From Runella limosa DSM 17973 (GTDB taxonomy: Bacteria; Bacteroidota; Bacteroidia; Cytophagales; Spirosomataceae): a DNA stretch of 64,000 nucleotides. Made by a program: the position numbers and the translations under genes. The notes under the pieces are model-generated. The model saw nothing but the letters and a program-made list of their open reading frames with translations, was not told the DNA's origin and did no database searches. Where the stretch lies: contig NZ_KI519420.1 of assembly GCF_000482465.1 (NCBI RefSeq), positions 929,308-993,307 of the forward strand, written 5' to 3'. Numbering within the stretch: position 1 is the first letter of the stretch; each line of letters starts with the position of its first letter. Positions 7,459-15,753 of the stretch are shown here, in pieces.

Positions 7459-8973
7459 TTATTGTTTAGGTTTACCCACTATTCCCCAGAGTTTTTGATA
7501 AATAGTAGTACACTGTTGGTTAAATTCTGGGGAGTAGCCACTCACATAAAACCCGCCTACAAACAACAACGTAATGGTAATGGAACGGTAAGTCATGTCT
7601 CCAAGTATGGCAATTGGGCTGCCTGTTAAACTTGGTAATAAGCTCACTAGCCCAAAAGCGGCAATTCCCATTCCGACAACAATAGCGTTTTTGGAGTTAA
7701 AAGGCTGAAATCCAAATAAATACCAAAGGAGGCCATAACGACAAAGGTTGTAGATGAATACTGAAACAACCGCTCCAATCGCCGCCCCCTCAATCCCGAA
7801 AGTAGGAATCAGTTGGTGGTTTAATAATACGGTACAAAAAATAAGGACGATAAAGAAAATGGTATCGAGGTAGTAATACTTTGACGTGTTAAGAATCGTA
7901 CCGTTGATACCCGTTGCCATGTCCAACACTTTTGAAAGGCCAATCCATACGATTACCCAGCGGCCTGCTTCGTAGGCGGGCGGTAGAAACTCGAAAATGT
8001 TGTCGAGGTTGACGCAGATTCCGAGAAATACCCACAGCCCTACGAAAAGTTGAACCAAACAGCTCTTTTGGTAAATTTTGGCGATGTTTTCGTGGTCGTT
8101 ATTTTTCCACGCTTCTGCTACTATCGTGCCCGCAATAAGCTGCATCGCAATCATGGGCATGGCAATTACCGTCCCAAAAAAGGAGGCTGTGCTATAAACG
8201 CCCACGGCATTCAAGTCAATCATGTCGGTAATCATGATTTTGTCGATGTAGAGCACAATTTGCGAAGAAAGTGAGGCGACAATGGAGAGCGCGCAAAATT
8301 TAAGAATGGGAACCAATAACTGAGATTGTTTCAAAAAACCAAAATCAGGGCGTAACGAAAACCGCCCTTCTCGAATGGTTTTGAGCACAATAAGCACCAT
8401 TGGTAACGAAATTCCCGCGCACCAAATCATCATAAACTGGTCGAAGTTTATCCAACGAAACGCATATAGAATTGCTACCACGAGGTTGTTGAGGCGCAGT
8501 ACAAATTGGCTTAAAAATGTACCCGTCACTGAGTCGTAATGCAGGCGAGAATAAACGTCAAATACGTTGAATATCAACATAAAAGCCACAATAGGTAGCA
8601 AATATGGGTAATATTTGACCAACAAAATGGACTTTTTTTGGTATTCTTCAATAAGCCCTTCTTTGAAAAACCAGAGCGCAACAACGACGATAATAAAACC
8701 AACAAAAGAAAACAGCAAGGCTAAGAATACGTAGCCATGGTCGTTGGTTTTGGCGTCACGAAAATAGGGGAAATAGCGCGTTCCTGCCCCGTTGAAACCG
8801 AGGTTAGCAAATAAGGGCAGCAGTAGCATTAACGACAAAAACAGGCTGATGAGCCCATTTTGGTCGGTTGCAAAGAAATTAGGGATAACATACCCCTGAG
8901 TTACCAAGCCAACTGCTGCGCTTAGGTAAGAATAGATGGTACTTTGAAAGGTCTGTTTTTTGATTTGGGCCAT
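7459..8973 (-). CDS. Wzx-type flippase / polysaccharide export protein
   Basis: About 504 residues with some 12-14 membrane helices throughout, of the MOP superfamily (Wzx/RfbX, MATE-like) that moves lipid-linked glycans across the inner membrane. Seen: N-terminal TFQSTIYSYLSAAVGLVTQGYVIP, LFANLGFNGAGTRYFPYF, the LYIDKIMITDMIDLNAVGVYSTA block typical of these flippases, and GIEGAAIGAVVSVFIYNLCRY. I chose ATG 8973 (MAQIKKQTF), 3 bp after the pseI stop; the frame reaches 9000 but that start would overlap pseI. It is the last gene of the pse operon and probably exports the pseudaminic acid-containing unit. Confidence 0.9.
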   Translation of the reverse strand: MAQIKKQTFQSTIYSYLSAAVGLVTQGYVIPNFFATDQNGLISLFLSLMLLLPLFANLGFNGAGTRYFPYFRDAKTNDHGYVFLALLFSFVGFIIVVVALWFFKEGLIEEYQKKSILLVKYYPYLLPIVAFMLIFNVFDVYSRLHYDSVTGTFLSQFVLRLNNLVVAILYAFRWINFDQFMMIWCAGISLPMVLIVLKTIREGRFSLRPDFGFLKQSQLLVPILKFCALSIVASLSSQIVLYIDKIMITDMIDLNAVGVYSTASFFGTVIAMPMIAMQLIAGTIVAEAWKNNDHENIAKIYQKSCLVQLFVGLWVFLGICVNLDNIFEFLPPAYEAGRWVIVWIGLSKVLDMATGINGTILNTSKYYYLDTIFFIVLIFCTVLLNHQLIPTFGIEGAAIGAVVSVFIYNLCRYGLLWYLFGFQPFNSKNAIVVGMGIAAFGLVSLLPSLTGSPIAILGDMTYRSITITLLFVGGFYVSGYSPEFNQQCTTIYQKLWGIVGKPKQ

Positions 8974-8975
8974 TC

Positions 8976-10040
8976 CTATGACGAGGCAACTAGCCCCCAT
9001 TCTAATGCAGTACCAGCTTCAATGTCGCGCGAAGCATGGCTTTCTAAAATTTGATCATAATAACGTGTATGCAATCCATTGGCAGGACGAATACTGCGAA
9101 CATTCTCGGCCGTAAAAGCCTCACCTGCTTTGATGTCTTTGACCACATAAAGTGAGCGTTTGAATTGCAGGCTTTTTTGTTCTTTGGGCGATAATTCGTA
9201 GTTGACTCGACCCATTGCCAAAAACGCCCGTTCTGATTCAACCACCAAAGCGTTGATTTCCTCAGGTTCAAGGGAAAATGCAGAGTCCACGCCCCCATCA
9301 GCTCTACGTAACGTGAAGTGTTTTTCAATTACCCGTGCGCCCAATGCAACCGAAGCTACTGCCGCCCCAATGCCCATCGTGTGATCTGAAAGCCCGACAG
9401 GACATCTGAAAAGCTCTCGCATGTGCGGAATGGTCAGTAAGTGCGTATTTTCGGGGGTTGCTGGGTAAGTGCTGGTACATTTTAGGAGTATCAATTGAGT
9501 ACAACCATTGGTTTTCAGCACTTGTACTGACTCTTGAATATCAGCAATACTCGCCACGCCTGTACTCATTATGACAGGCTTACCTGTTTTGGCTACTTTT
9601 TTGAGAAGGGTATGGTCGGTATTTTCAAACGAGGCAATTTTATAACAAGGCACCTCCAATGACTCTAAAAAATCAACGGCCGAAAGGTCGAATGGGCTAC
9701 TGAAGGCAATCATTCCGAGGGATTTAGCACGGTCAAAAATGGGTTTGTGCCATTCCCAAGGGGTATATGCTTGTTGGTATAGTTGATGTAAGTTTTGATT
9801 CTTCCAGAGAGAATTATCATCGCGAATATAAAACTCGTCCGATTTACCATTAAACGTGATAGTATCGGCCGTGTACGTTTGAAGTTTAAGTGCATGGGCA
9901 CCTGCTTTGGCCGCTGCATCCACCAGCTCAAACGCCCTTTCGAGCGATTGGTTGTGGTTGCCCGACATTTCAGCAATAATAAACGGCCGATGATCAGGGC
10001 TAATGGTTATGTGACCGATTTGAATTTCGTTGGCAAACAT
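8976..10040 (-). CDS. pseI: Pseudaminic acid synthase
   Basis: PseI condenses 2,4-diacetamido-2,4,6-trideoxy-L-altrose with phosphoenolpyruvate to give pseudaminic acid. The 354-residue protein has the NeuB-like TIM barrel (IIAEMSGNHNQSLERAFELVDAAAKAGAHALKLQ, then FSSPFDLSAVDFLE, YKIASFE, MSTGVAS, LLKCTSTYP, GLSDHT, VIEKHFTL) and a C-terminal SAF/antifreeze-like domain (about residues 290-350, LYVVKDIKAGEAFTAENV). EMSGNHNQ favours PseI over NeuB (usually EIGxNHxG). Its ATG overlaps the stop of the S74 gene by one base (TAATG), so the two are translationally coupled. It works in the cytoplasm between PseG (not found here) and PseF. Confidence 0.95.
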   Translation of the reverse strand: MFANEIQIGHITISPDHRPFIIAEMSGNHNQSLERAFELVDAAAKAGAHALKLQTYTADTITFNGKSDEFYIRDDNSLWKNQNLHQLYQQAYTPWEWHKPIFDRAKSLGMIAFSSPFDLSAVDFLESLEVPCYKIASFENTDHTLLKKVAKTGKPVIMSTGVASIADIQESVQVLKTNGCTQLILLKCTSTYPATPENTHLLTIPHMRELFRCPVGLSDHTMGIGAAVASVALGARVIEKHFTLRRADGGVDSAFSLEPEEINALVVESERAFLAMGRVNYELSPKEQKSLQFKRSLYVVKDIKAGEAFTAENVRSIRPANGLHTRYYDQILESHASRDIEAGTALEWGLVASS

Positions 10041-11164
10041 TATCGTTTTTTTAATTTTTCAATCTCTTTTTGAAGCTCTTTTATTTGAGTCGCTTGCAAT
10101 TGGAGAAGTTGCTGTTGCTCTTTAATAGCTTCTACTAAAACGGGGGTGAGACCGTCATAGTTCAGAAACTTGGTACCACTTTCATTGTGAGATACTAATT
10201 CAGGTAAAACATTTTCAACTTCTTGGGCGATTAATCCTACCTGTTTTTCGTTGGAAGTAGTCCAGTTGTAGTAATACCCGTTCAATTGATTTACCATCTG
10301 TAAAGCATTTGAAATAGGAGCAATGTTGCGTTTGGTACGTACGTCAGAAATAGCATTTATTGTTCCATACACGGTTACTTTTGCATTGTTGGCAGGAGCA
10401 CCTCCAATCCCGATGTTTGACCCGTTGTCAAATAACTGACTATTAACCAATACGTTTGATTGGTCAAATCTTGGTAAACTGTGCACTGTAGGGGAGGTAG
10501 TTGTTACGGCAATAGTCGAATTGTTGGGTAAGAAGTTTTTTAAAAGAACTCCCTCCGAATTGGTCGTAAGCAACGCATTTCCTACGCCTCCTTGAATTCC
10601 TTCAAATCGAACCGAGCCAGTGGTGTGTAATTGCGCTTGAGGAGCCGTGGTGCCAATACCGAGCGAGCCGTTGGCGGATAAAATCATTTTTATCACGTTG
10701 AGGTTTGTCCAAGAAAATAGAGGCCGATTGATGACAAAATTAGGCCCTAGTAATCCTTCGCCATTGGTGTACGTTCGAGCGTCAAACTTAACAATTGGCT
10801 CATTCCCTAAGTCATTTTCTGGCGTAGTCGATACGCTAAATGACATGGAAAACCTGCGGTCAGTTTCATTGTGAGCAAGAATAGAAGGCATAAAGCGCCC
10901 ATTCAGAATGGTTGAATTGGTAAATGCTAAAAAATCTTTTGGTGCGTCAGCGACTTTAATTTTAAGGATTTGCTCTAGTGTAGAATCACTAGGTGTTTTA
11001 AGAATAGATATTAATCCTCTTAAATTGCTACCTATCCCTAAGTTTGGAGGTAAAGTAATAGCCGTATTTGAATTATCTTCCACCCAAGCGTCTGGGGTAG
11101 GGTCTTGTCCTTTAGCAGTTAGGTGTAGAACTATAAAAACGACAAAAAATAGCATTTTTCTCAT
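10040..11164 (-). CDS. Secreted fibre protein with C-terminal S74 (endosialidase-type) chaperone
   Basis: 374 residues: signal peptide (1-20, ending TAKGQ), a beta-rich passenger with the SLGIGTTAPQAQLH repeat style (residues 167-180), then a peptidase S74 intramolecular chaperone domain from about 270: AISDVRTKRNI with the predicted self-cleavage Ser273 and basic Lys278, YYNWT, VGLIAQEVENVLPELV (309-324), and a C-terminal coiled coil (about 340-374, QQLLQLQATQIKELQKEIEKL). S74 domains trimerise phage tailspikes and surface fibres and then often cut themselves off. Unusually, the gene sits inside the pse operon, sharing 4 bp with the GNAT gene (ATGA) and 1 bp with pseI. A trimeric surface protein made together with, or decorated by, pseudaminic acid is inference. 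Confidence 0.85.
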   Translation of the reverse strand: MRKMLFFVVFIVLHLTAKGQDPTPDAWVEDNSNTAITLPPNLGIGSNLRGLISILKTPSDSTLEQILKIKVADAPKDFLAFTNSTILNGRFMPSILAHNETDRRFSMSFSVSTTPENDLGNEPIVKFDARTYTNGEGLLGPNFVINRPLFSWTNLNVIKMILSANGSLGIGTTAPQAQLHTTGSVRFEGIQGGVGNALLTTNSEGVLLKNFLPNNSTIAVTTTSPTVHSLPRFDQSNVLVNSQLFDNGSNIGIGGAPANNAKVTVYGTINAISDVRTKRNIAPISNALQMVNQLNGYYYNWTTSNEKQVGLIAQEVENVLPELVSHNESGTKFLNYDGLTPVLVEAIKEQQQLLQLQATQIKELQKEIEKLKKR

Positions 11165-12171
11165 GGCTGACGATTGGTTTGTAGTTTGTAATAATCGGCT
11201 GTTTTCTCTAATTCATAAAACCCTGCTCGTTCAAAGGCTTTTTTAGAAGCAAGATTAGCGAGCTTGATGTAAGCAATGATACTACTTTCGGTTTCAAATG
11301 TCTCAAAAAATGCTTGAATACTTTGTTTAATCATGGAAGTGGCAAATCCATTACCTCGAAAATGGTTAGCAATTGAGATGCCAATTACGGATTCGTCGTC
11401 GTTTTTGTCAATTCTAACTTGTCCAACTGGCTGTTTTAAATGGTTCTCAAATACCAACATTAGGCTATTAGGTGCCTGTATTTTTTTCAAGAACCAATCA
11501 ACGTGTTTATCGTACGGAATGGGGGCAGAATTGAAAGAATTTTGTCGAGTTCCCTCATCATTGGCCCATTCAAAATATAAATCAACGTCGGACGAAGTGG
11601 CTCTTCGGAAGGAGAGTGTTCGGTTCAATTTTGAGTGAATAAGCACATCGACAAACTGCCCATCAAAAAAACAATGTTCTTTTAATCGAGCTTCAAGTTG
11701 AAAGCCTGCCTTTTCTAAAACAGGATATAAATGAGGTCTGACATCAAAGGCATAAGTAAATATCTTGTGAAAATTTACTTCAACAAACCCCACTTCCTCG
11801 ATTAATTGTAAATAATTCAGCCAAAACTCTTCGAAATAGCCTTCTTCAAGACTTGTATTCATCAGGAATGAAATCTCGGCGTATTTATCAATCCAGTTGA
11901 TATGAACTAAACCGCCATAAGCAACCAGTTGACCTTCTTTAAGTAAGGAGAAAAGGAGCTGAGAAGGCTGTGTTTGTTCAAAAAGTGCGCTTACAGTGGT
12001 GGAAAAATAAGCTTCTTGGGCTTCTATTGTGAGCGGTTTCGACTGGCGTAAGTGAAAAATTTGTTCATTTCGCCATTGCCTGATTAAATATTTGTCTTCG
12101 TCTCGTAGAGGTACTAGCTGATACGCTTCATTCTCAAAAATTTGACGAGATAAACATTTATAATTTCTCAT
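11161..12171 (-). CDS. Double GNAT acetyltransferase, PseH candidate
   Basis: A 336-residue protein made of two GNAT domains. The N-terminal one (about 15-165) starts YQLVPLRDEDKYLIRQWRNE and ends HLYPVLEKAGFQLEARLKE. The C-terminal one (about 172-336) starts LSFRRATSSDVDLYFEWANDE and has the acetyl-CoA loop HFRGNGFATSMI and ASKKAFERAGFYELE. The second domain resembles the GNAT module often fused to PseG, with its EWANDxxxRxNSFNS motif. In the pathway PseH acetylates the 4-amino group of the altrosamine, so one domain probably does this; the other may add a different acyl group. It overlaps pseF by 14 bp and the S74 gene by 4 bp. The exact role is inferred. Confidence 0.75.
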   Translation of the reverse strand: MRNYKCLSRQIFENEAYQLVPLRDEDKYLIRQWRNEQIFHLRQSKPLTIEAQEAYFSTTVSALFEQTQPSQLLFSLLKEGQLVAYGGLVHINWIDKYAEISFLMNTSLEEGYFEEFWLNYLQLIEEVGFVEVNFHKIFTYAFDVRPHLYPVLEKAGFQLEARLKEHCFFDGQFVDVLIHSKLNRTLSFRRATSSDVDLYFEWANDEGTRQNSFNSAPIPYDKHVDWFLKKIQAPNSLMLVFENHLKQPVGQVRIDKNDDESVIGISIANHFRGNGFATSMIKQSIQAFFETFETESSIIAYIKLANLASKKAFERAGFYELEKTADYYKLQTNRQP

Positions 12172-12853
12172 ATAATAGTTGGTATTTCAACTCCGCTAAT
12201 TTCCAATCTTGCTCATTGTCAATGTCTTGAGCTTCTAGTTCTGAAATTTCAATGCAGCTTGTATTGTCGGTCATGAGGCGCTGATTGATGAAAAAACGAG
12301 CAACGTCAAAGAAATAAAACTGCCCCGCATCGTGGTAGCATGGTTCTAAATCTTGCGAACGAGCGCTAAAATACTGTGGTTCACGAAGTACAAAACGCTG
12401 GTCTGATTTTTGGACAAGGCATCGTTGTATAGGATACGAAAACCGCATGACAGGAAACACCGCGTCGAATTCTCCCTCTTTTAGTGTTTGAGAAGCCTTT
12501 TGCAGCAGTTCTTTTGTTACAAAAGGTGCTGTTGGGTAAATACAACAAGCGGTGTCGAAATGGTGATCCATTTGTTGATACGCTTCCAGGACTTCATTGA
12601 TAACATCCGCCGTTGTTGCAAAATCATCAGATGCTTTTTCAGAGCGCTGAAAAGGTACTTTTGCGCCGTATTTTTGGGCAATTTGGGCAATTTCAGCGTC
12701 GTCTGTCGATACCATTACTTCGTCAAAGAGATTACTGGCAAGCGCCGCCTCAATGCTGTACGCAATGATTGGCTTTCCCAAAAAATCTTTGATGTTTTTG
12801 CGGGGAATGCGCTTGCTGCCTCCTCGGGCCGTAATGATGGCAATACAACTCAT
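12158..12853 (-). CDS. pseF: Pseudaminic acid cytidylyltransferase
   Basis: PseF activates pseudaminic acid with CTP to CMP-Pse. The 231-residue product has the NeuA/KdsB-type nucleotide-binding N-terminus IITARGGSKRIPRKNIKDFLGKP (residues 6-28), VMVSTDDAEIAQIA with the metal-binding acidic pair, RSEKASDDFATTADVI, and TACCIYPTAPFV, the variant typical of PseF rather than bacterial NeuA. It starts 3 bp after the methylase stop and overlaps the GNAT gene. The donor it makes would feed the glycosyltransferases of this region, notably the GT52-like protein. Confidence 0.93.
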   Translation of the reverse strand: MSCIAIITARGGSKRIPRKNIKDFLGKPIIAYSIEAALASNLFDEVMVSTDDAEIAQIAQKYGAKVPFQRSEKASDDFATTADVINEVLEAYQQMDHHFDTACCIYPTAPFVTKELLQKASQTLKEGEFDAVFPVMRFSYPIQRCLVQKSDQRFVLREPQYFSARSQDLEPCYHDAGQFYFFDVARFFINQRLMTDNTSCIEISELEAQDIDNEQDWKLAELKYQLLYEKL

Positions 12854-12856
12854 CGG

Positions 12857-13504
12857 CTATTGTTTTTCCAAAAGATACATATAGTCCACATTTCCTTGCT
12901 GTGAAGCAGAGACGTATGGGTACATTTTACGATAAACTTCTTGGAGCTGAGGGAAATTCTCTTGGAAAATTTTGCTGTAGTCTGCCTTCCAAAGAAACCC
13001 TTCGTTCCCGCGGTAGTTGATGTTAACCAAAGAGCTGGCAAAGTACTCAAAACCCCAAACGTATTTTTTGCTACAACGCACCATTTCTGACATGATTCGC
13101 GGTAGGTCGTTGGGAGCAATGTGAATAAGCACGCCGTTTGTGACCACCACATCAAAGTAGCTGTCTTTGAAGGGAATATCAAACCCAGACGCTTGGATGA
13201 TGTTGACGTTTTTGACGATTTCTTTGGCCTTTTCTACCGCGTAGTGTTGTAACTCAATTCCGTATAAATTGGTGAAACCCATTTCTCGGAGACACCGCAA
13301 TTGTAGCCCAATGTTACAGCCCACTTCTAAGATTTTGGCATCTTTGGGGAGGTTACGAAGGCAATCTTCGTTCATCTGAGTTTTTGTAATCCCCCATTCG
13401 TGCCGATAAAAGTCGTCATATTGAGCTGACGTCCAGTTGTTTCTATCGGAATAGGCTTTGCCAAACTCTCCGCTCCAAAACGCTTCCTGTGTGGTTGTTG
13501 ACAT
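12857..13504 (-). CDS. Pseudaminic acid biosynthesis-associated methylase
   Basis: A 215-residue SAM methyltransferase of the family found next to pse genes (TIGR03587-like). It starts MSTTTQEAFWSGEFGKAYSDRN, the typical WxxxFGxxYxxRN opening, with motif I ILEVGCNIGLQLRCLREMG, then LYGIELQ, FDVVVTNGVLIHI, and the late YKMYPYV-type segment. I chose ATG 13504, 7 bp after pseC; an in-frame upstream start at 13531 would overlap pseC and lacks similarity. The reaction is not established for the family; methylation of a Pse derivative is usually assumed. Gene order pseB-pseC-methylase-pseF supports a pathway role. Confidence 0.88.
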   Translation of the reverse strand: MSTTTQEAFWSGEFGKAYSDRNNWTSAQYDDFYRHEWGITKTQMNEDCLRNLPKDAKILEVGCNIGLQLRCLREMGFTNLYGIELQHYAVEKAKEIVKNVNIIQASGFDIPFKDSYFDVVVTNGVLIHIAPNDLPRIMSEMVRCSKKYVWGFEYFASSLVNINYRGNEGFLWKADYSKIFQENFPQLQEVYRKMYPYVSASQQGNVDYMYLLEKQ

Positions 13505-13511
13505 GATGTAT

Positions 13512-14696
13512 TTATGAGTGATAAAAATCAATAATAGTTTGAATAACGAATGCTTGTTGTTCCTCCGTGAGGGTAGGGTACATCGGCAAACTCAAGCAGT
13601 GACGGTAGTAGTTTTCGGCGGCGGGGAAATCACCTTCTTTCCATCCTTGAGCGCGGTAATACGGCATCAAATGGCAAGGAATGTAATGAACCTGGGCAAA
13701 AATCTGGTGTTCGCGTAAGTGGGTATAAAGCCCCAAACGGTTTTCTATCTCTACCACATAAAGATGGTACGCATGACCCTCAACCACGCCCGATTGCCCT
13801 TTGATAAACGATAAACCTTCAAAAGCTGTGCTGTAAACTTGCGCAATTTCGCGACGCCGAGCGAGCCCTTCGTCGGCCCTTGCTAGCTGAGAAATTCCCA
13901 AAGCTGCCTGAAAATCGGTAAGGCGGTAATTATAGCCTAGCGTTTGCATTTCCATGTACCAGCCTGGGTAGTTGGTGGCTTGCTCGTCGCCTGCGGCAAA
14001 AGCAATGGAGTTTTGGAAACCATTCGCGTCGCGACTGATGCCGTGGGTACGAAGTGTCAGCAGCTTTTGGTAAAGGGAAGCATCATTGGTAGTAATCATG
14101 CCTCCTTCACCGCAAGCAATGTGCTTAACGGGGTGAAATGAAAAAATGGCCAAATCGGCAAATTGTCCGTTTCCGCAGCGCTGCATTTGTCCTTGGCTAT
14201 CGTTGAAATAGCCTCCTGGCGCGTGACAAGCATCTTCGATAATCCACAAGCCGTATTCGTCAGCGAGGGCTCGAAAAGCCTCTAAATCAACCGCGCGGCC
14301 TGCAAAATCAACGGGAACAATTCCTTGGTACGTTCCCTTGGGGGAAGCCGCAAGTAGGGCACGTACTGCGTCGATGTCCAATAAATACGTTTCAGGGTCA
14401 ATGTCGGCAAAAACAACCTCCCCGCCGCAGTAGCGAACACAGTTGGCGGACGCCGCAAATGTAATAGGCGTAGTAATCACTTTTTGGCCTTCGGTTACGT
14501 CCAACGCCAGCGCACATAAGTGCAACGCCGCCGTTCCGTTGGCGACGGCTACGGCATATTTCGCCCCGACGTATTCGGCAAAGGCGACTTCAAATTGATG
14601 AATTGTGGGGCCTTGCGTTAGAAAATCAGCGCGCAAAGCCTTGGTCACTACCTCAATGTCGTCGTCGGTAATATTTTGTCTTCCGTAAGGAATCAT
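13512..14696 (-). CDS. pseC: UDP-4-amino-4,6-dideoxy-N-acetyl-L-altrosamine transaminase
   Basis: PseC is the second pathway enzyme: a PLP aminotransferase (DegT/DnrJ/EryC1 family) that uses glutamate to aminate C4 of the PseB product. The 394-residue protein opens with MIPYGRQNITDDDIEVV, a PseC hallmark, then VANGTAALHL, ITFAASANCVRYCGGEVVFADID, IIEDACHAPGG with Asp155 for the PLP ring nitrogen, and FSFHPVKHIACGEGGM with Lys191 as the Schiff-base lysine. Length is as expected. Its start overlaps the pseB stop by 4 bp (ATGA). Cytoplasmic. Confidence 0.96.
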   Translation of the reverse strand: MIPYGRQNITDDDIEVVTKALRADFLTQGPTIHQFEVAFAEYVGAKYAVAVANGTAALHLCALALDVTEGQKVITTPITFAASANCVRYCGGEVVFADIDPETYLLDIDAVRALLAASPKGTYQGIVPVDFAGRAVDLEAFRALADEYGLWIIEDACHAPGGYFNDSQGQMQRCGNGQFADLAIFSFHPVKHIACGEGGMITTNDASLYQKLLTLRTHGISRDANGFQNSIAFAAGDEQATNYPGWYMEMQTLGYNYRLTDFQAALGISQLARADEGLARRREIAQVYSTAFEGLSFIKGQSGVVEGHAYHLYVVEIENRLGLYTHLREHQIFAQVHYIPCHLMPYYRAQGWKEGDFPAAENYYRHCLSLPMYPTLTEEQQAFVIQTIIDFYHS

Positions 14697-15703
14697 ACTT
14701 CAAAATTGGGGTCAACGTGCTGCTTGATTTGTTGGCGTAAATCATCGACTGTCAGCCATTCGTCGTTGGTACCTGAGTTATACTCAAACCCGTAAGGAAC
14801 TTTACGACCGTTGAAAGCTTCTACGTAATCGTCCATGCTCCAAATAGGGGTACTTGGGCAAATAACGTAGTACTTGTCGAGCTCGATGGTATTGAGCGAA
14901 TCGGTTTCAGTAATCATTTCCTCATGGAGTTTTTCCCCTGGACGAATCCCCACAACTTCTTGGCGTGCGTTAGGAGCAATGGCTTCGGCTACGTCTGTAA
15001 TGCGGTAAGAAGGAATTTTTGGCACAAAGATTTCACCTCCCCAAGCATTTTCGAGCGCAAACAACACCATTTTTACCCCGTCTTCGAGCGAAATGTTAAA
15101 ACGAGTCATGTCGGGGTGAGTGATGGGTAAAACTCCTTCTTTGCGTTTCTGCAAGAAAAAAGGAATCACCGAACCGCGCGAACCAATAACGTTTCCGTAA
15201 CGCACGACTGAAAAACGAATGTCGCGCGCGCCTTTGATGTTGTTGGCCGCCACAAACAATTTGTCGGAACAAAGCTTGGTCGCGCCATATAGGTTAATGG
15301 GAGCGGCTGCCTTATCAGTCGAAAGAGCTACCACTTTTTGGACGCCCGTAGCCAAGGCCGCTGTAATGACATTTTGACCGCCTAAAATGTTGGTCTTGAT
15401 GCACTCCATCGGGTTGTACTCTGCCGCAGGAACTTGTTTGAGTGCCGCCGCATGAATGATAATGTCTATGCCTTCGCACGCCATCGTGAGGCGGGCTTCG
15501 TCGCGAACGTCACCAATAAAATACCGTATTACGGGGTATTTGCTGTGGCTAAATTCTTGTGACATTTCAAACTGCTTCAATTCATCGCGCGAATACACCA
15601 CCAAACGCTTAACGTCAGGGTATAGCTTGAGAATCGTTCTAATAAATTCCTTGCCAAATGAGCCTGTTGCTCCAGTTACAAGGATTGATTTTCCATTTAG
15701 CAT
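14693..15703 (-). CDS. pseB: UDP-N-acetylglucosamine 4,6-dehydratase (inverting)
   Basis: PseB starts the pathway by dehydrating and epimerising UDP-GlcNAc at C5. The 336-residue short-chain dehydrogenase-like protein has the NADP loop GATGSFG (11-17), HAAALKQVPAAEYNP, STDKAAAPINLYGATK with the catalytic Asp130, Lys131 and Tyr139, RYGNVIGSRGSVIPFF and the C-terminal GIRPGEKLHEEMI block shared by FlaA1/PseB. It follows the YfhO-like gene by 50 bp and is the first of a run of overlapping pse genes, so an internal promoter is possible but none is clear. Confidence 0.96.
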   Translation of the reverse strand: MLNGKSILVTGATGSFGKEFIRTILKLYPDVKRLVVYSRDELKQFEMSQEFSHSKYPVIRYFIGDVRDEARLTMACEGIDIIIHAAALKQVPAAEYNPMECIKTNILGGQNVITAALATGVQKVVALSTDKAAAPINLYGATKLCSDKLFVAANNIKGARDIRFSVVRYGNVIGSRGSVIPFFLQKRKEGVLPITHPDMTRFNISLEDGVKMVLFALENAWGGEIFVPKIPSYRITDVAEAIAPNARQEVVGIRPGEKLHEEMITETDSLNTIELDKYYVICPSTPIWSMDDYVEAFNGRKVPYGFEYNSGTNDEWLTVDDLRQQIKQHVDPNFEV

Positions 15704-15753
15704 TATTTAATCAAGAGGATTATTCGGTGGTTGATACCTGTATGCGAGCTGCG

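Noticed and set aside
8976..12853. Sialic acid (NeuB/NeuA) or legionaminic acid pathway
   Set aside because: EMSGNHNQ in the synthase, the MIPYGRQNITDDDI start of the transaminase, inverting PseB and the Pse-type methylase together favour pseudaminic acid.
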